NCBI GenBank assembly: GCA_038208735.1
Contig: JBBQYL010000084.1
Span: 1 to 19,340 of the forward strand
DNA length: 19,340 bases
DNA from: Scleromatobacter sp038208735
GTDB taxonomy: Bacteria > Pseudomonadota > Gammaproteobacteria > Burkholderiales > Burkholderiaceae_C
Reading direction: 5' to 3'
Shown: piece by piece, positions 6,784-15,910 of the stretch
Numbering within the stretch: position 1 is the stretch's first letter
Layout of the letters: every line of letters begins with the position of its first letter
Program-made: the position numbers and the translations under genes
The notes under the pieces: generated by a model
Databases searched by the model: none
What the model was told of the DNA's origin: nothing
The model's input: the letters and a program-made list of their open reading frames with translations, nothing else

Positions 6784-7176
6784 ATGCAGCGAGTCACGGG
6801 AATCGGCGGCGTGTTCTTCAAGGCACGCGATCCGGAAGGGCTGCGCGCCTGGTACCGGCGCCACCTGGGCCTGGACGTGCAGGAGTGGGGTGGCCTCGCC
6901 TTCCCGCCCGCCCCCACGCAGCCCGCCGCCAGCAAGTCGCCGCTGGCGGCGCATACCACCTGGTGTATCTTCGCCGCCGACAGCGACTACTTCGGCGGCC
7001 GCGGCGCGCCGTTCATGATCAACTACCGCGTGGCCGACCTCGACGCCCTGCTGGCGGTGCTCCGGCGCGAGGGCTGCGTGGTCGACGAGAAGACCGAGGT
7101 CTCCGAATACGGCAAGTTCGGCTGGGTGACCGACCCGGAGGGCAACCGGGTCGAGCTCTGGCAGCCGACCGCTTAG
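6784..7176 (+). CDS. VOC superfamily (glyoxalase/bleomycin-resistance fold) protein
   Basis: The 130-residue single-domain protein has the paired beta-alpha-beta modules of the VOC fold: 'ITGIGGVFFKARDPEGLRAW'-like opening (here VTGIGGVFFKARDPEGLRAW), YRRHLGLDVQEW, then a second module with PFMINYRVADLDALLAVLRREGC and the closing 'GWVTDPEGNRVELWQP', where the glutamate is a usual metal ligand. The substrate is unknown; many such proteins are annotated as glyoxalases without proof. AGGAG at 6769-6773 lies ten bases before the ATG at 6784 and four before an in-frame TTG at 6778; the ATG is preferred. Confidence 0.88.
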   Translation: MQRVTGIGGVFFKARDPEGLRAWYRRHLGLDVQEWGGLAFPPAPTQPAASKSPLAAHTTWCIFAADSDYFGGRGAPFMINYRVADLDALLAVLRREGCVVDEKTEVSEYGKFGWVTDPEGNRVELWQPTA

Positions 7177-7184
7177 CCGAACCC

Positions 7185-7206
7185 GTCGTCCTGCGTGCAG
7201 GATGAC
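7185..7206. repeat. Inverted repeat between convergent VOC and thiolase genes
   Basis: GTCGTCCTGC (7185-7194) is mirrored by GCAGGATGAC (7197-7206) with one mismatch and a two-base centre. It sits in the 42-base gap where transcription from both sides meets and could act as a two-way terminator, though no T tract follows. Its arms share the GTCATCCTGC core of the larger repeat at 14654-14738. Confidence 0.5.
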
Positions 7207-7218
7207 ACGGCGTGACGC

Positions 7219-8421
<1,203 letters not shown>

Positions 8422-8543
8422 GGAGGTGTCTCGAGGAGGGCCAAAAGTGTTCGCAGGCAGAACATTTATTCGCAATCGTGCGCCTGTCGACGGGATTTTG
8501 CGCGTTTTCGGTGCGCCAACGTCATAAGGGGTGATCTGTCCGC

Positions 8544-8570
8544 TCAAGTCGGGCAGGGGTTTGGCCGATT
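8544..8570 (+). promoter_or_regulatory. Candidate sigma-28 (FliA) promoter for the HD-GYP/EAL operon
   Basis: TCAAG (8544-8548) and GCCGATT (8564-8570) are separated by 15 bases. They match the flagellar sigma-28 consensus (TAAAG or TCAAG, about 14-15 bases, GCCGATAA) closely. The element points at the HD-GYP gene, 53 bases upstream of its ATG. This would place the c-di-GMP genes in the late flagellar regulon. Confidence 0.55.
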
Positions 8571-8623
8571 CAACCGAGAGAAAGAAACCGGCTGCAGGCG
8601 GTGGCCGGTAAGGGAAGATTCGA

Positions 8624-9910
8624 ATGACGACCCCCATCCAAGCGAGTGCGTTGCGTATCGGCATGTTCGTTCACCTGAACGTCGGCTGGATGTCGCATCC
8701 GTTCCCGCTCTCCAGCTTCAAGCTGACCACCCCCGAGCAGATCGAGACGATCCGCTCGCTGGGACTCGCGCGCCTGACCTGGAGCCCCGAACGCAGCGAC
8801 ATCGAGCAGCCGGCCGCCGAGGACACGGCCGGCGCCGGTGCGTCCGACAGCCAGTCCGCCGCCGACGACGACGCGCCCAAGGTGCTTGACGCCCGCCAGC
8901 TGGCCAAGCTGGCCCTCAGCGCCCAGATGGAGACCGCCGCGCGCTGCGAACGCCAGTTCACCGAGGCCTGCCGCGACCTGCGCCGCACCAACGACAAGGT
9001 GCTGACCGATCCCACGCAGGCCAACGCCGACGCGCAGCAACTGGCGAAGGCGCTGCTCGACAAGATGCTGGTGGAGGGCGAGCCCTGCCTGCGCGTGCTG
9101 GGCGAGATGGCGAGCGACCGCCACGCCGCCCATTCGCTCAACGTGACCGTGGTCTCGCTGATGCTGGGCCGCCAGCTGGCGATACCCGCCAATGTATTGA
9201 TGGAGCTGGGCGTCGGCGCGCTCATGCACGACGTGGGCAAGATCTCGCTGCCCGATCGCGTGCGCCTGGCGCGCGACGACTTCAATTCGGGCGAGGCCGC
9301 GCTGTACCGCGACCACGTCGCCCAGGGCCTGATCCTCGGCCGCCGCATGGGCCTGTCGGCCGACGCGCAACTGGTCATCGCCCAGCACCACGAACTCGCG
9401 GACGGCAGCGGCTTTCCCAGCGCGCTGATGCTCCCGCGGATGTCGTTGCCGGCGCGCATCGTGGCGCTGGTCAACCGCTACGACAACCTGTGCAACGCCG
9501 CGTCGCCAGCGCAGTCCATCACGCCCCATGAGGCGCTGTCGCGGCTGTTCGCGCAATGCCGCTCCAAGTTCGACGAGACGCTGCTGTCGGGCTTCATCAA
9601 GATGATGGGCATCTACCCGCCCGGCTCGGTGGTGCAGCTCAGCGACGATCGCTTCGCGATGGTGATGACCGTCAACGCCGCGCACCCGCTCAAGCCGCGA
9701 GTGCTGGTGTACGACCCGGCCGTGGCGCTCGAAGAGGCCATCCACCTCGACCTCGAGAAGACGCCGCAGGTGGGCATCCGCCGCAGCCTCAAGCCGGTGC
9801 AGCTGCCGGCCCGCGCGGTCGACTACCTGAAGCCGCGCCAGCGCATCTCGTACTTCTTCGACGTTGAGAGCACGCCGAAGGAAGACCTGCCGGAAGAGGC
9901 CCTGGCATGA
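8624..9910 (+). CDS. HD-GYP domain cyclic di-GMP phosphodiesterase with N-terminal DUF3391-like region
   Basis: The 428-residue protein has an N-terminal DUF3391-like segment (about 1-60, starting IQASALRIGMFVHLNVGWMSH) and an HD-GYP domain at about 160-340. Metal-binding and catalytic motifs are intact: H170 (HSLNVTVVS), HDVGK at 202-206, H231, HHE at 255-257 and DGSGFP at 260-265, where the usual tyrosine of GYP is phenylalanine. HD-GYP enzymes hydrolyse cyclic di-GMP, favouring motility over biofilm. The C-terminal part (about 340-428) is a small beta-rich region of the type seen after HD-GYP domains. No membrane segment is present, so it is cytosolic. The stop overlaps the next start (ATGA), coupling it to a second c-di-GMP-type protein. 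Confidence 0.92.
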   Translation: MTTPIQASALRIGMFVHLNVGWMSHPFPLSSFKLTTPEQIETIRSLGLARLTWSPERSDIEQPAAEDTAGAGASDSQSAADDDAPKVLDARQLAKLALSAQMETAARCERQFTEACRDLRRTNDKVLTDPTQANADAQQLAKALLDKMLVEGEPCLRVLGEMASDRHAAHSLNVTVVSLMLGRQLAIPANVLMELGVGALMHDVGKISLPDRVRLARDDFNSGEAALYRDHVAQGLILGRRMGLSADAQLVIAQHHELADGSGFPSALMLPRMSLPARIVALVNRYDNLCNAASPAQSITPHEALSRLFAQCRSKFDETLLSGFIKMMGIYPPGSVVQLSDDRFAMVMTVNAAHPLKPRVLVYDPAVALEEAIHLDLEKTPQVGIRRSLKPVQLPARAVDYLKPRQRISYFFDVESTPKEDLPEEALA

Positions 9911-11970
9911 CCTCGAGCGCGCCGCTGCTGACGCCGGTCGCGGCCAGGGAGTCGCTCGCCGGACTCCTCGCGGCCCTGGCCGCGTTGGGCCACGCCGCGT
10001 GGGTGGTGGACGCGGCGCACGGCCACATCCTGGGCGCCAACGACGAGGCCGAGGAACTGCTGCAACGCGGCGGCCTGGAAGGCCTCGACGCCGAGGACGC
10101 CATCCCCGACCTCGAGGACATGGCCTACTGGGACGGCGTGCGCTGCGGCGTGGTCAGCGTGCTCGACAGCGACGCCGAGCTGCATCTGCCCGGCGGGCGC
10201 ACGTGCGCCGTGTCGCGCCGCATCGCGCCGCTCTGGCTGGACGACGGCTCCCCGCTGTTTCTCGTGCAGGTGCGCGACCGTACGCGCGAGCGCCGCGTCG
10301 AACTGGAGCGCGAGACGGCGCTGGCCGAACTGCGCGCCACGCTGGAGGCCACGGCCGACGCGATCCTCGTCACCGACCTCAACGGCAACATCCGCGCGTT
10401 CAACCGCCGCTTCGCGCGCATGTGGTCGCTGCCCGACGGCGTGCTGCAGGCGGGAGACGACCGCGCCGTGCACGAGTGGGTGCGCATGAACGTGATGGAC
10501 GTCGACGGCTACGACCGCCGCCTGGAAGACGTCTACGCCCACACGCTGGCCGAGGCGCACGACGTGATCGCGCAGGTCAACGGGGCCATCATCGAGCGCC
10601 ACGCGCAGCCGCAGTGGAGCCACGGCCGGCCCATCGGCCGCGTGTTCTCGTTCCGCGAGACCAACCCGCACCGTCCCGGCGCGCCGCGCGAGCCCGGACA
10701 CCAGGGCATCGACCAGCTCACCCATCTTCCCAACCGCACCGGCTTCCTGCTGACGCTGGAAGAGGCGCTGCGCTCCGGCCGCCAGAGCGCCGGCTTCGCC
10801 GTGTTGAGCATCGAGTTCAACCGCGACGCGCTGTTCGGCGAGGGCGGCGACAGCGCTGCCGGGGCCCGCCGGCTGTCGGAGTTGGCCGCGCAGGTGCGCG
10901 GGGCCATGCGCCAGCCGCATTACTGCGCCCGCCTGGGCGGCAGCCGCTTCGGCGTGCTGATCGACTACGCCAGCGAGGCGGCCGCCGAGGCCGCCGCGCG
11001 CCGGCTGATCGAGGCGCAGGAGCGCGTGGCCGGCGTGCCCGTGGCCATCGGCATCGGCACGTATCCGGGCGCCGGGCTGTCGGCCGACGAGATCCTGCGC
11101 CACGTCGAGATCGCGATGCATCGCGCGCAGCAGGCCAATCGTTCCAGCTTCGCGGTGCACAAGTTCGGATTCGGCGGCTGGCAGCGCAAGCGCGACCGCG
11201 TCGAGGCCGGGCTGCTGCGCGCCGCCGAGGAAGGCCGCTTCCGGCTGGCCGCGCAGCCGCGCTTCGATACCCGCACCGGCCTGGCCGTGGCGCTCGAAGT
11301 GCAACTGCGCTGGCGCGACCGCGAGCTGGGCGAGGTGGCCGCCAGCCAGTTCATGGCCGTGGCCGAGGAGCGCGGCCTGGTGGGCGCGCTCGACGACTGG
11401 GTGCTGGAGCACGGCCTGCTGCAGCAACGCCGATGGCGCGAGGCGGGCCATTCGTTGCGCCTGAACGTGAACGTGTCCGACTGGCAGCTCACGCAGCCGG
11501 GCCACGCCCGCCGCGTGGCCGCCGCGCTGGAGGCTGCGGGGTGCGCGCCGCAACACCTGGAGATCGACGTGAGCGAGTCCGCGCTGCGGGCCGACCCCGA
11601 CGCCGCGCTGGCCGCGGTGCGCTCGCTGGCGCGCCAGGGCATCCGCGTGATGCTCGACGGCTTCGGCGCCGGCAACAGCTCGCTGGCCGCGCTGCAGCGC
11701 CTGCCGTTCTCCGGTGTCAAACTCGATCCGACGTTGGCCCAGGCCTGCGCCGGCACCGGCGCCGAATCGCGCTGGGTGCCGGCGCTGGTGCAGCTCGCCC
11801 ATGCGATGCAGCTGGAAGTCCACGCCAACGGCGCCGATACCGAGCTGCAGTGCGCGGCGCTCGTGGCCGCGGGCTGCGATGGCCTGCAGGGGCGCCGGCT
11901 GGGCTCGTGGATGGAAGACCGCGCGCTCGAATCCTGGATCACGCTGCCGGCGTCGCAACGCCGGCTCTGA
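9907..11970 (+). CDS. PAS-PAS-GGDEF-EAL protein with degenerate GGDEF and EAL active sites
   Basis: The 687-residue cytosolic protein has two PAS-like regions (about 20-125 and 145-255) joined by a charged helix at about 126-150. A GGDEF-like domain follows (about 270-425) and an EAL-like domain (about 440-680). The GGDEF site reads GGSRF (344-348), so diguanylate cyclase activity is not expected. In the EAL part the first motif is EVQLRW (464-469), which keeps E and R. DDFGTG has become DGFGAG (584-589), losing the second metal-binding aspartate, and the AEGVET block is ANGADT (640-645), losing its glutamate. It may bind c-di-GMP or a partner rather than hydrolyse it. It is coupled by an ATGA overlap to an apparently active HD-GYP enzyme. 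Confidence 0.9.
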   Translation: MTSSAPLLTPVAARESLAGLLAALAALGHAAWVVDAAHGHILGANDEAEELLQRGGLEGLDAEDAIPDLEDMAYWDGVRCGVVSVLDSDAELHLPGGRTCAVSRRIAPLWLDDGSPLFLVQVRDRTRERRVELERETALAELRATLEATADAILVTDLNGNIRAFNRRFARMWSLPDGVLQAGDDRAVHEWVRMNVMDVDGYDRRLEDVYAHTLAEAHDVIAQVNGAIIERHAQPQWSHGRPIGRVFSFRETNPHRPGAPREPGHQGIDQLTHLPNRTGFLLTLEEALRSGRQSAGFAVLSIEFNRDALFGEGGDSAAGARRLSELAAQVRGAMRQPHYCARLGGSRFGVLIDYASEAAAEAAARRLIEAQERVAGVPVAIGIGTYPGAGLSADEILRHVEIAMHRAQQANRSSFAVHKFGFGGWQRKRDRVEAGLLRAAEEGRFRLAAQPRFDTRTGLAVALEVQLRWRDRELGEVAASQFMAVAEERGLVGALDDWVLEHGLLQQRRWREAGHSLRLNVNVSDWQLTQPGHARRVAAALEAAGCAPQHLEIDVSESALRADPDAALAAVRSLARQGIRVMLDGFGAGNSSLAALQRLPFSGVKLDPTLAQACAGTGAESRWVPALVQLAHAMQLEVHANGADTELQCAALVAAGCDGLQGRRLGSWMEDRALESWITLPASQRRL

Positions 11971-11976
11971 ACGTGT

Positions 11977-12129
11977 CTAGGCGTCCTGCATCTGGTCTTC
12001 GCCGCCCAGGTTGGGCGCGACATCCTCTTCGAGATCGAGGTCTTCGGCGGGCGCCTCGCGCGCGGGTACGCACTTGTCGCGCGGATCCGCGGGCGTGGAG
12101 GAGGTCGGGGCGGCGGCGGTCGGGGTCAT
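11977..12129 (-). CDS. Small acidic protein of unknown function
   Basis: This 50-residue frame on the minus strand starts at an ATG with GGAGA seven bases upstream and ends TAG six bases from the end of the convergent PAS-GGDEF-EAL gene. The product is unstructured-looking: an Ala/Thr/Pro-rich start, one cysteine (C20), and a strongly acidic tail (AEDLDLEEDVAPN, then GGEDQMQDA). No family is assigned and no membrane segment or signal peptide is present. A 23-base element shared with the DUF883 promoter region lies 69 bases upstream in the same orientation, which supports it being a transcribed gene and suggests common control with DUF883. Confidence 0.6.
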   Translation of the reverse strand: MTPTAAAPTSSTPADPRDKCVPAREAPAEDLDLEEDVAPNLGGEDQMQDA

Positions 12130-12198
12130 GGAGGGTCTCCGTTGCGGCATCGAGCCGCGATGCTCGATTCTGTTCCTCGCACGACGGTGGCGCACGGC

Positions 12199-12221
12199 GC
12201 GTAGGACAGGCACTACAGGGC
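12199..12221 (-). promoter_or_regulatory. Shared 23-base element, copy A
   Basis: On the minus strand it reads GCCCTGTAGT, GC, then CTGTCCTACGC. Copy B at 12977-12999 differs only in the two central bases. GTAG and CTAC form an inverted repeat eight bases apart, as expected for a dimeric regulator's operator. Copy A lies between the divergent acidic-protein gene and the microprotein/response-regulator pair, so it could control both. Confidence 0.6.
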
Positions 12222-12271
12222 ATCGGGGGACTGGCCGGCAGCCAGCCCCGAACATTCGGCGCATCCTTGAC

Positions 12272-12433
12272 ATGTCTTCAATGCAACCCGCCAAAGCCTT
12301 CGCCATGTCCGTCCTCTCCGTCCGCAACGTGTTTCCCGTCGTCATCGCGATAGCGGCCACGTTGTTCCTCATCACCGCCGTGCAGCACGACCTCGTGCCC
12401 GAGGCGGCCGCCATCGCTTCGGCGAGCCGATGA
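12272..12433 (+). CDS. Single-helix membrane microprotein
   Basis: The frame encodes 53 residues with one clear membrane helix at about 20-38 (VFPVVIAIAATLFLITAV) and short polar ends. The start is uncertain: ATG at 12272, 12281 or 12305 are all in frame, none has a strong ribosome site, and the last would still keep the helix. Its stop overlaps the response-regulator ATG by four bases (ATGA at 12430-12433), which argues for a real, coupled gene. No family is recognised. It could be a membrane partner of the receiver protein, but nothing in the sequence shows contact. Confidence 0.55.
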   Translation: MSSMQPAKAFAMSVLSVRNVFPVVIAIAATLFLITAVQHDLVPEAAAIASASR

Positions 12434-12906
12434 TGAACCCCCGGGGCGCGACCGCCAACGCCACAGGCGCCACGCCGCGGGCCCGCAATGGCGACCCTGA
12501 CGCGCCCGTTCGCGCGCTGGACGCCTATGTGGTGGAAGACAACGTCATCGTGCTCGAGAGCCTCATCGCCGCGCTGGAGGAACTGGCGCCCGTGCACGTG
12601 GTGGGCACGGCCGCCGACGAGCGCGTTGCCGTCGACTGGCTGCACGCCGACGGCGAGCGCTGCGACCTGGTGATCATCGACATCTTCCTGCGCACCGGCT
12701 CCGGGCTGGGCGTGATCGCGGCCGCGCGCCGCGAGCGCCCCGGCGCCGCCCTGGTGGTGCTCAGCAACTACGCCACCGACGAGATGCAGGCGCGCTGCCT
12801 GGCGAGTGGCGCCGACCGCGTATTCGACAAGTCCCGCGACATCGACCAGCTGGTGGCCTATTGCCTGTCGCTGGCGACGCGCGAGCCGGGCGAACGCTCG
12901 CACTGA
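12430..12906 (+). CDS. Stand-alone receiver-domain response regulator
   Basis: The 158-residue protein is a single CheY-like receiver after a polar 28-residue lead. Key residues are present: acidic pair E36/D37 in YVVEDN, phosphoacceptor D84 in VIIDIFLRTGSGLGV, S112 in VVLSNYATD, and K134 in VFDKSRDID. There is no DNA-binding or enzyme domain, so output must be through protein contact or phosphotransfer. No histidine kinase is in the window. It follows the membrane microprotein with overlapping stop and start. ATG at 12433 is an alternative start that removes only one residue. Confidence 0.88.
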   Translation: MMNPRGATANATGATPRARNGDPDAPVRALDAYVVEDNVIVLESLIAALEELAPVHVVGTAADERVAVDWLHADGERCDLVIIDIFLRTGSGLGVIAAARRERPGAALVVLSNYATDEMQARCLASGADRVFDKSRDIDQLVAYCLSLATREPGERSH

Positions 12907-12976
12907 CCCTCGTTGCAATCATTCGAAGGCGGCGCGGTCCCGTGTCAGCCTGCACTGTCGAGCGCGCATGCTGATT

Positions 12977-12999
12977 GCCCTGTAGTCGCTGTCCTACGC
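12977..12999 (+). promoter_or_regulatory. Shared 23-base element, copy B
   Basis: It reads GCCCTGTAGT, CG, then CTGTCCTACGC on the plus strand and matches copy A at 21 of 23 positions. It lies 143 bases before the DUF883 ATG, in the same orientation relative to its gene as copy A is to the acidic-protein gene. The rest of the 236-base gap (12907-13142) shows no gene. Confidence 0.6.
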
Positions 13000-13142
13000 C
13001 GCGGCCCGTGGCCGCCCGACATGCAGGCACGTTCCAGCCCTACCGGGGCGAGCCGGCTTGTCGCGCAAACTGCAATCGTCTCTTCAATGCTTCGGCCGAC
13101 CCCTTGGTCGCGGCGGCGAAATCCAACCCTCCAGGAGCCCAC

Positions 13143-13514
13143 ATGTCCGAACTGTCGAACGCCACCAGCGCCACCACCTCCGAACACTTCAACCGTGCCG
13201 CCGCCGCCCTCAAGGCCGCCGAGCGCGACGCCCACGCCGCCATCGACTGCGCCGTCGACGGCCTGGCCAGCGCCTATGGCGATGCCAAGCCGCTTCTGTC
13301 GCGCGTCAGCGAGCGTGCCCGTGGCTACGCCAGCGATGGCTACGACGCCGCCCGCGAGCAGGCCGCCGTCCTGCGTGACCGCAGCCAGAAGGCCGTCGAG
13401 TCCACCCGCGGCTACGTCCAGGACGAGCCCATCAAGTCGCTGCTGATCGCCGCTGCCGTCGGCGCCGCCGTCATCGCTCTGGTGGAAGTGGTGCGCGTGC
13501 GCCGCAATCGCTGA
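13143..13514 (+). CDS. DUF883 (ElaB/YqjD/YgaM-like) membrane-anchored protein
   Basis: The 123-residue protein has a long polar helical region (about 10-95, rich in Ala, Glu, Arg; for example SERARGYASDGYDAAREQAA). A C-terminal membrane helix follows at about 101-117 (LLIAAAVGAAVIALVEVV), closed by basic residues VRRNR. This is the DUF883 layout. Family members such as YqjD and ElaB are C-tail-anchored inner-membrane proteins linked to stationary phase and ribosome association in E. coli. AGGAG lies about seven bases before the ATG. The shared 23-base element upstream suggests common control with the acidic 50-residue protein. Confidence 0.9.
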   Translation: MSELSNATSATTSEHFNRAAAALKAAERDAHAAIDCAVDGLASAYGDAKPLLSRVSERARGYASDGYDAAREQAAVLRDRSQKAVESTRGYVQDEPIKSLLIAAAVGAAVIALVEVVRVRRNR

Positions 13515-13566
13515 GAATCCCCTCGAATCGGTCGACGGTTCCTCGTGAACCGCCGAGCAGATCGCG

Positions 13567-13572
13567 GACAAT
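13567..13572 (+). promoter_or_regulatory. Candidate -10 element for the DUF1840 gene
   Basis: GACAAT followed by CG has the same form as the elements before aroG, ruvA and phoH. A start about seven bases on would place the following hairpin at the 5' end of the DUF1840 transcript. Confidence 0.35.
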
Positions 13573-13573
13573 C

Positions 13574-13605
13574 GCGGCCAAGGCATCCCTTGGCCGCTTT
13601 CATTT
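13574..13605 (+). terminator. Hairpin with T-rich tail after DUF883
   Basis: GCGGCCAAGG (13574-13583) pairs perfectly with CCTTGGCCGC (13588-13597) around a CATC loop, followed by TTTCATTT. This ten-pair stem fits a rho-independent terminator for the DUF883 transcript. It ends only 14 bases before the DUF1840 ATG, so it may also act as a leader structure there. A second hairpin, CGGTTC/GAACCG, lies at 13536-13552. Confidence 0.6.
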
Positions 13606-13618
13606 GGGCAACACCACC

Positions 13619-13924
13619 ATGATGTACAAATTCAAGAGCCAGGCCACCGGCGACCTGATCATGACCCAGCCGGTGGGCGACCGCGTGCTGAGCCTCATCG
13701 GCAAGGACCCGTCCCCGCAAGGCATCATCGAGGTCGACCAGATGCCGGCCGCCATGAGCGCGCTGGAGGCGGCGGTCTCCGCCGAGAGCCCCAAGCCGGC
13801 CGGCGACGGCGACGATGCCACCCCGCGCGGCGACGCGGTCAGCCTGCGCCAGCGCGTGTGGCCGATGGTGGAGATGATGAAACGCGCGCACGCGGGGAAG
13901 CAACCCATCGTGTGGGGCGCCTGA
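13619..13924 (+). CDS. DUF1840 family protein
   Basis: The 101-residue protein begins MMYKFKSQATGDLIM and has the conserved 'VGDRVLSLIGKDPSPQGIIEVDQMPAAM' stretch of DUF1840. A low-complexity linker follows (SPKPAGDGDDATP), and then 'SLRQRVWPMVEMMKRAHAGKQPIVWG', the family's C-terminal block. Function is unknown and the protein is probably cytosolic. Two adjacent ATGs (13619 and 13622) are possible starts; a TTG at 13604 is less likely since conserved sequence starts at the ATG. No clear ribosome site is present. Confidence 0.85.
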   Translation: MMYKFKSQATGDLIMTQPVGDRVLSLIGKDPSPQGIIEVDQMPAAMSALEAAVSAESPKPAGDGDDATPRGDAVSLRQRVWPMVEMMKRAHAGKQPIVWGA

Positions 13925-13943
13925 ACCTCGAAAGACCTGCTGA

Positions 13944-14639
13944 ATGAGCCATGGCGAAGCCACGCGACTGATCGCGGTACGACACGGCGAGACCGCCTGG
14001 AACGTCGAGGCCCGCCTGCAGGGGCAGCTGGACATCCCGCTCAACGAGCGCGGGCGCGAACAGGCGCGCCGCACGGCGCACTGGCTCGCCGACGATCAGC
14101 CCGACGTCGTCGTCAGCAGCGACCTGGCTCGGGCGAAGGAAACCGCCGAAGCCATCGCCGGCTTCAACCGCATCCCGCTGGAGCTCGACCCGGCGCTACG
14201 CGAGCGCAGCTTCGGCAGCTTCCAGGGCCTGACGCACACCGAGGTCGCCGAGCGCTTTCCCGAGTTGTCGGCGCGCTGGAAGAGCCGCGACCCCGAGTTC
14301 CGGCCCGGCGTCGACGGTGAGTCGCTCACGGCGTTCTACGCGCGCTGCGTGGAGGCCACGCTGCGCATCGCCGAGCGCCACGCAGGCAAGACCGTGGTGC
14401 TGGTGGCCCACGGCGGCGTGCTCGACTGCCTCTACCGCGCCGCCAGCCGCGTGCCGCTCGACGCCCCGCGCATCTGGCAACTGGACAACGCCGCCATCAA
14501 TCGCCTGCTGCACACCAGCTCGGGCCTGACGATGGTGGGCTGGAACGACACGGGTCACCTGGACGTGAATGCGCCCACGCTCGACGAATCGGCCGACCGC
14601 ATGCTGGCCGCGGCGGCGCTGGCAGCTCGAAACGACTGA
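13944..14639 (+). CDS. Histidine phosphatase family (phosphoglycerate mutase-like) protein
   Basis: The 231-residue enzyme has the branch-1 histidine phosphatase signature RHGETAWN with catalytic H14, supporting R13 and R63 (ARAKET), acid/base E87 in LRERSFGSFQGLT, and the second histidine H156 in VLVAHGGVL. It resembles GpmB/CobC-type phosphatases rather than true phosphoglycerate mutase, so it probably removes phosphate from a small metabolite. The substrate is not evident and no cobalamin genes are nearby. The start is 19 bases after the DUF1840 stop, so the two may be co-transcribed. Confidence 0.88.
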   Translation: MSHGEATRLIAVRHGETAWNVEARLQGQLDIPLNERGREQARRTAHWLADDQPDVVVSSDLARAKETAEAIAGFNRIPLELDPALRERSFGSFQGLTHTEVAERFPELSARWKSRDPEFRPGVDGESLTAFYARCVEATLRIAERHAGKTVVLVAHGGVLDCLYRAASRVPLDAPRIWQLDNAAINRLLHTSSGLTMVGWNDTGHLDVNAPTLDESADRMLAAAALAARND

Positions 14640-14653
14640 CAGCATCCTGCCGT

Positions 14654-14738
14654 GTCATCCTGCGCGCAGTCGCCGGACCCACTCTCGCAAAGAAGGCGCC
14701 GTCGCCAAGGCGGATCCTGCGACTGCGCGCAGGATGAC
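14654..14738. repeat. Large inverted repeat between convergent phosphatase and ruvB genes
   Basis: A perfect 20-base arm at 14654-14673 (GTCATCCTGCGCGCAGTCGC) is mirrored at 14719-14738. Similarity continues imperfectly inward (CGGACCC against AGGATCC). The right arm can itself fold as ATCCTGCG/CGCAGGAT. This looks like a pair of REP-like units in opposite orientation rather than a simple terminator. It fills most of the 124-base gap. Confidence 0.7.
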
Positions 14739-14763
14739 GGGGTCGCCATTGATGACGGGCCCG

Positions 14764-15849
<1,086 letters not shown>

Positions 15850-15855
15850 GCAGTG

Positions 15856-15861
15856 ATTATG
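15856..15861 (-). promoter_or_regulatory. Candidate -10 element for ruvB, start-codon proximal
   Basis: CATAAT on the minus strand is followed by CACTGC and then the ATG. A transcript starting about seven bases after the -10 would begin at the A of the start codon, so the message may be leaderless. No convincing -35 is seen. Confidence 0.4.
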
Positions 15862-15910
15862 ACGCCGGCCGGGAACGTTCGGGGCGGCAACCGTTCCAAC
15901 TCGTCTCGCT

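Noticed and set aside
10921..10950. Active diguanylate cyclase site
   Set aside because: The motif position reads GGSRF, lacking the acidic residues of GGDEF.
9823..11958. 711-codon minus-strand open frame
   Set aside because: It is antisense to the PAS-GGDEF-EAL gene; composition is His/Gln/Arg/Ala-rich with no domain, a GC-rich artefact.
12011..12271. Upstream extension of the microprotein frame
   Set aside because: It is antisense to the acidic protein gene and spans the shared regulatory element; the text is Arg/Ser-rich without coding character.
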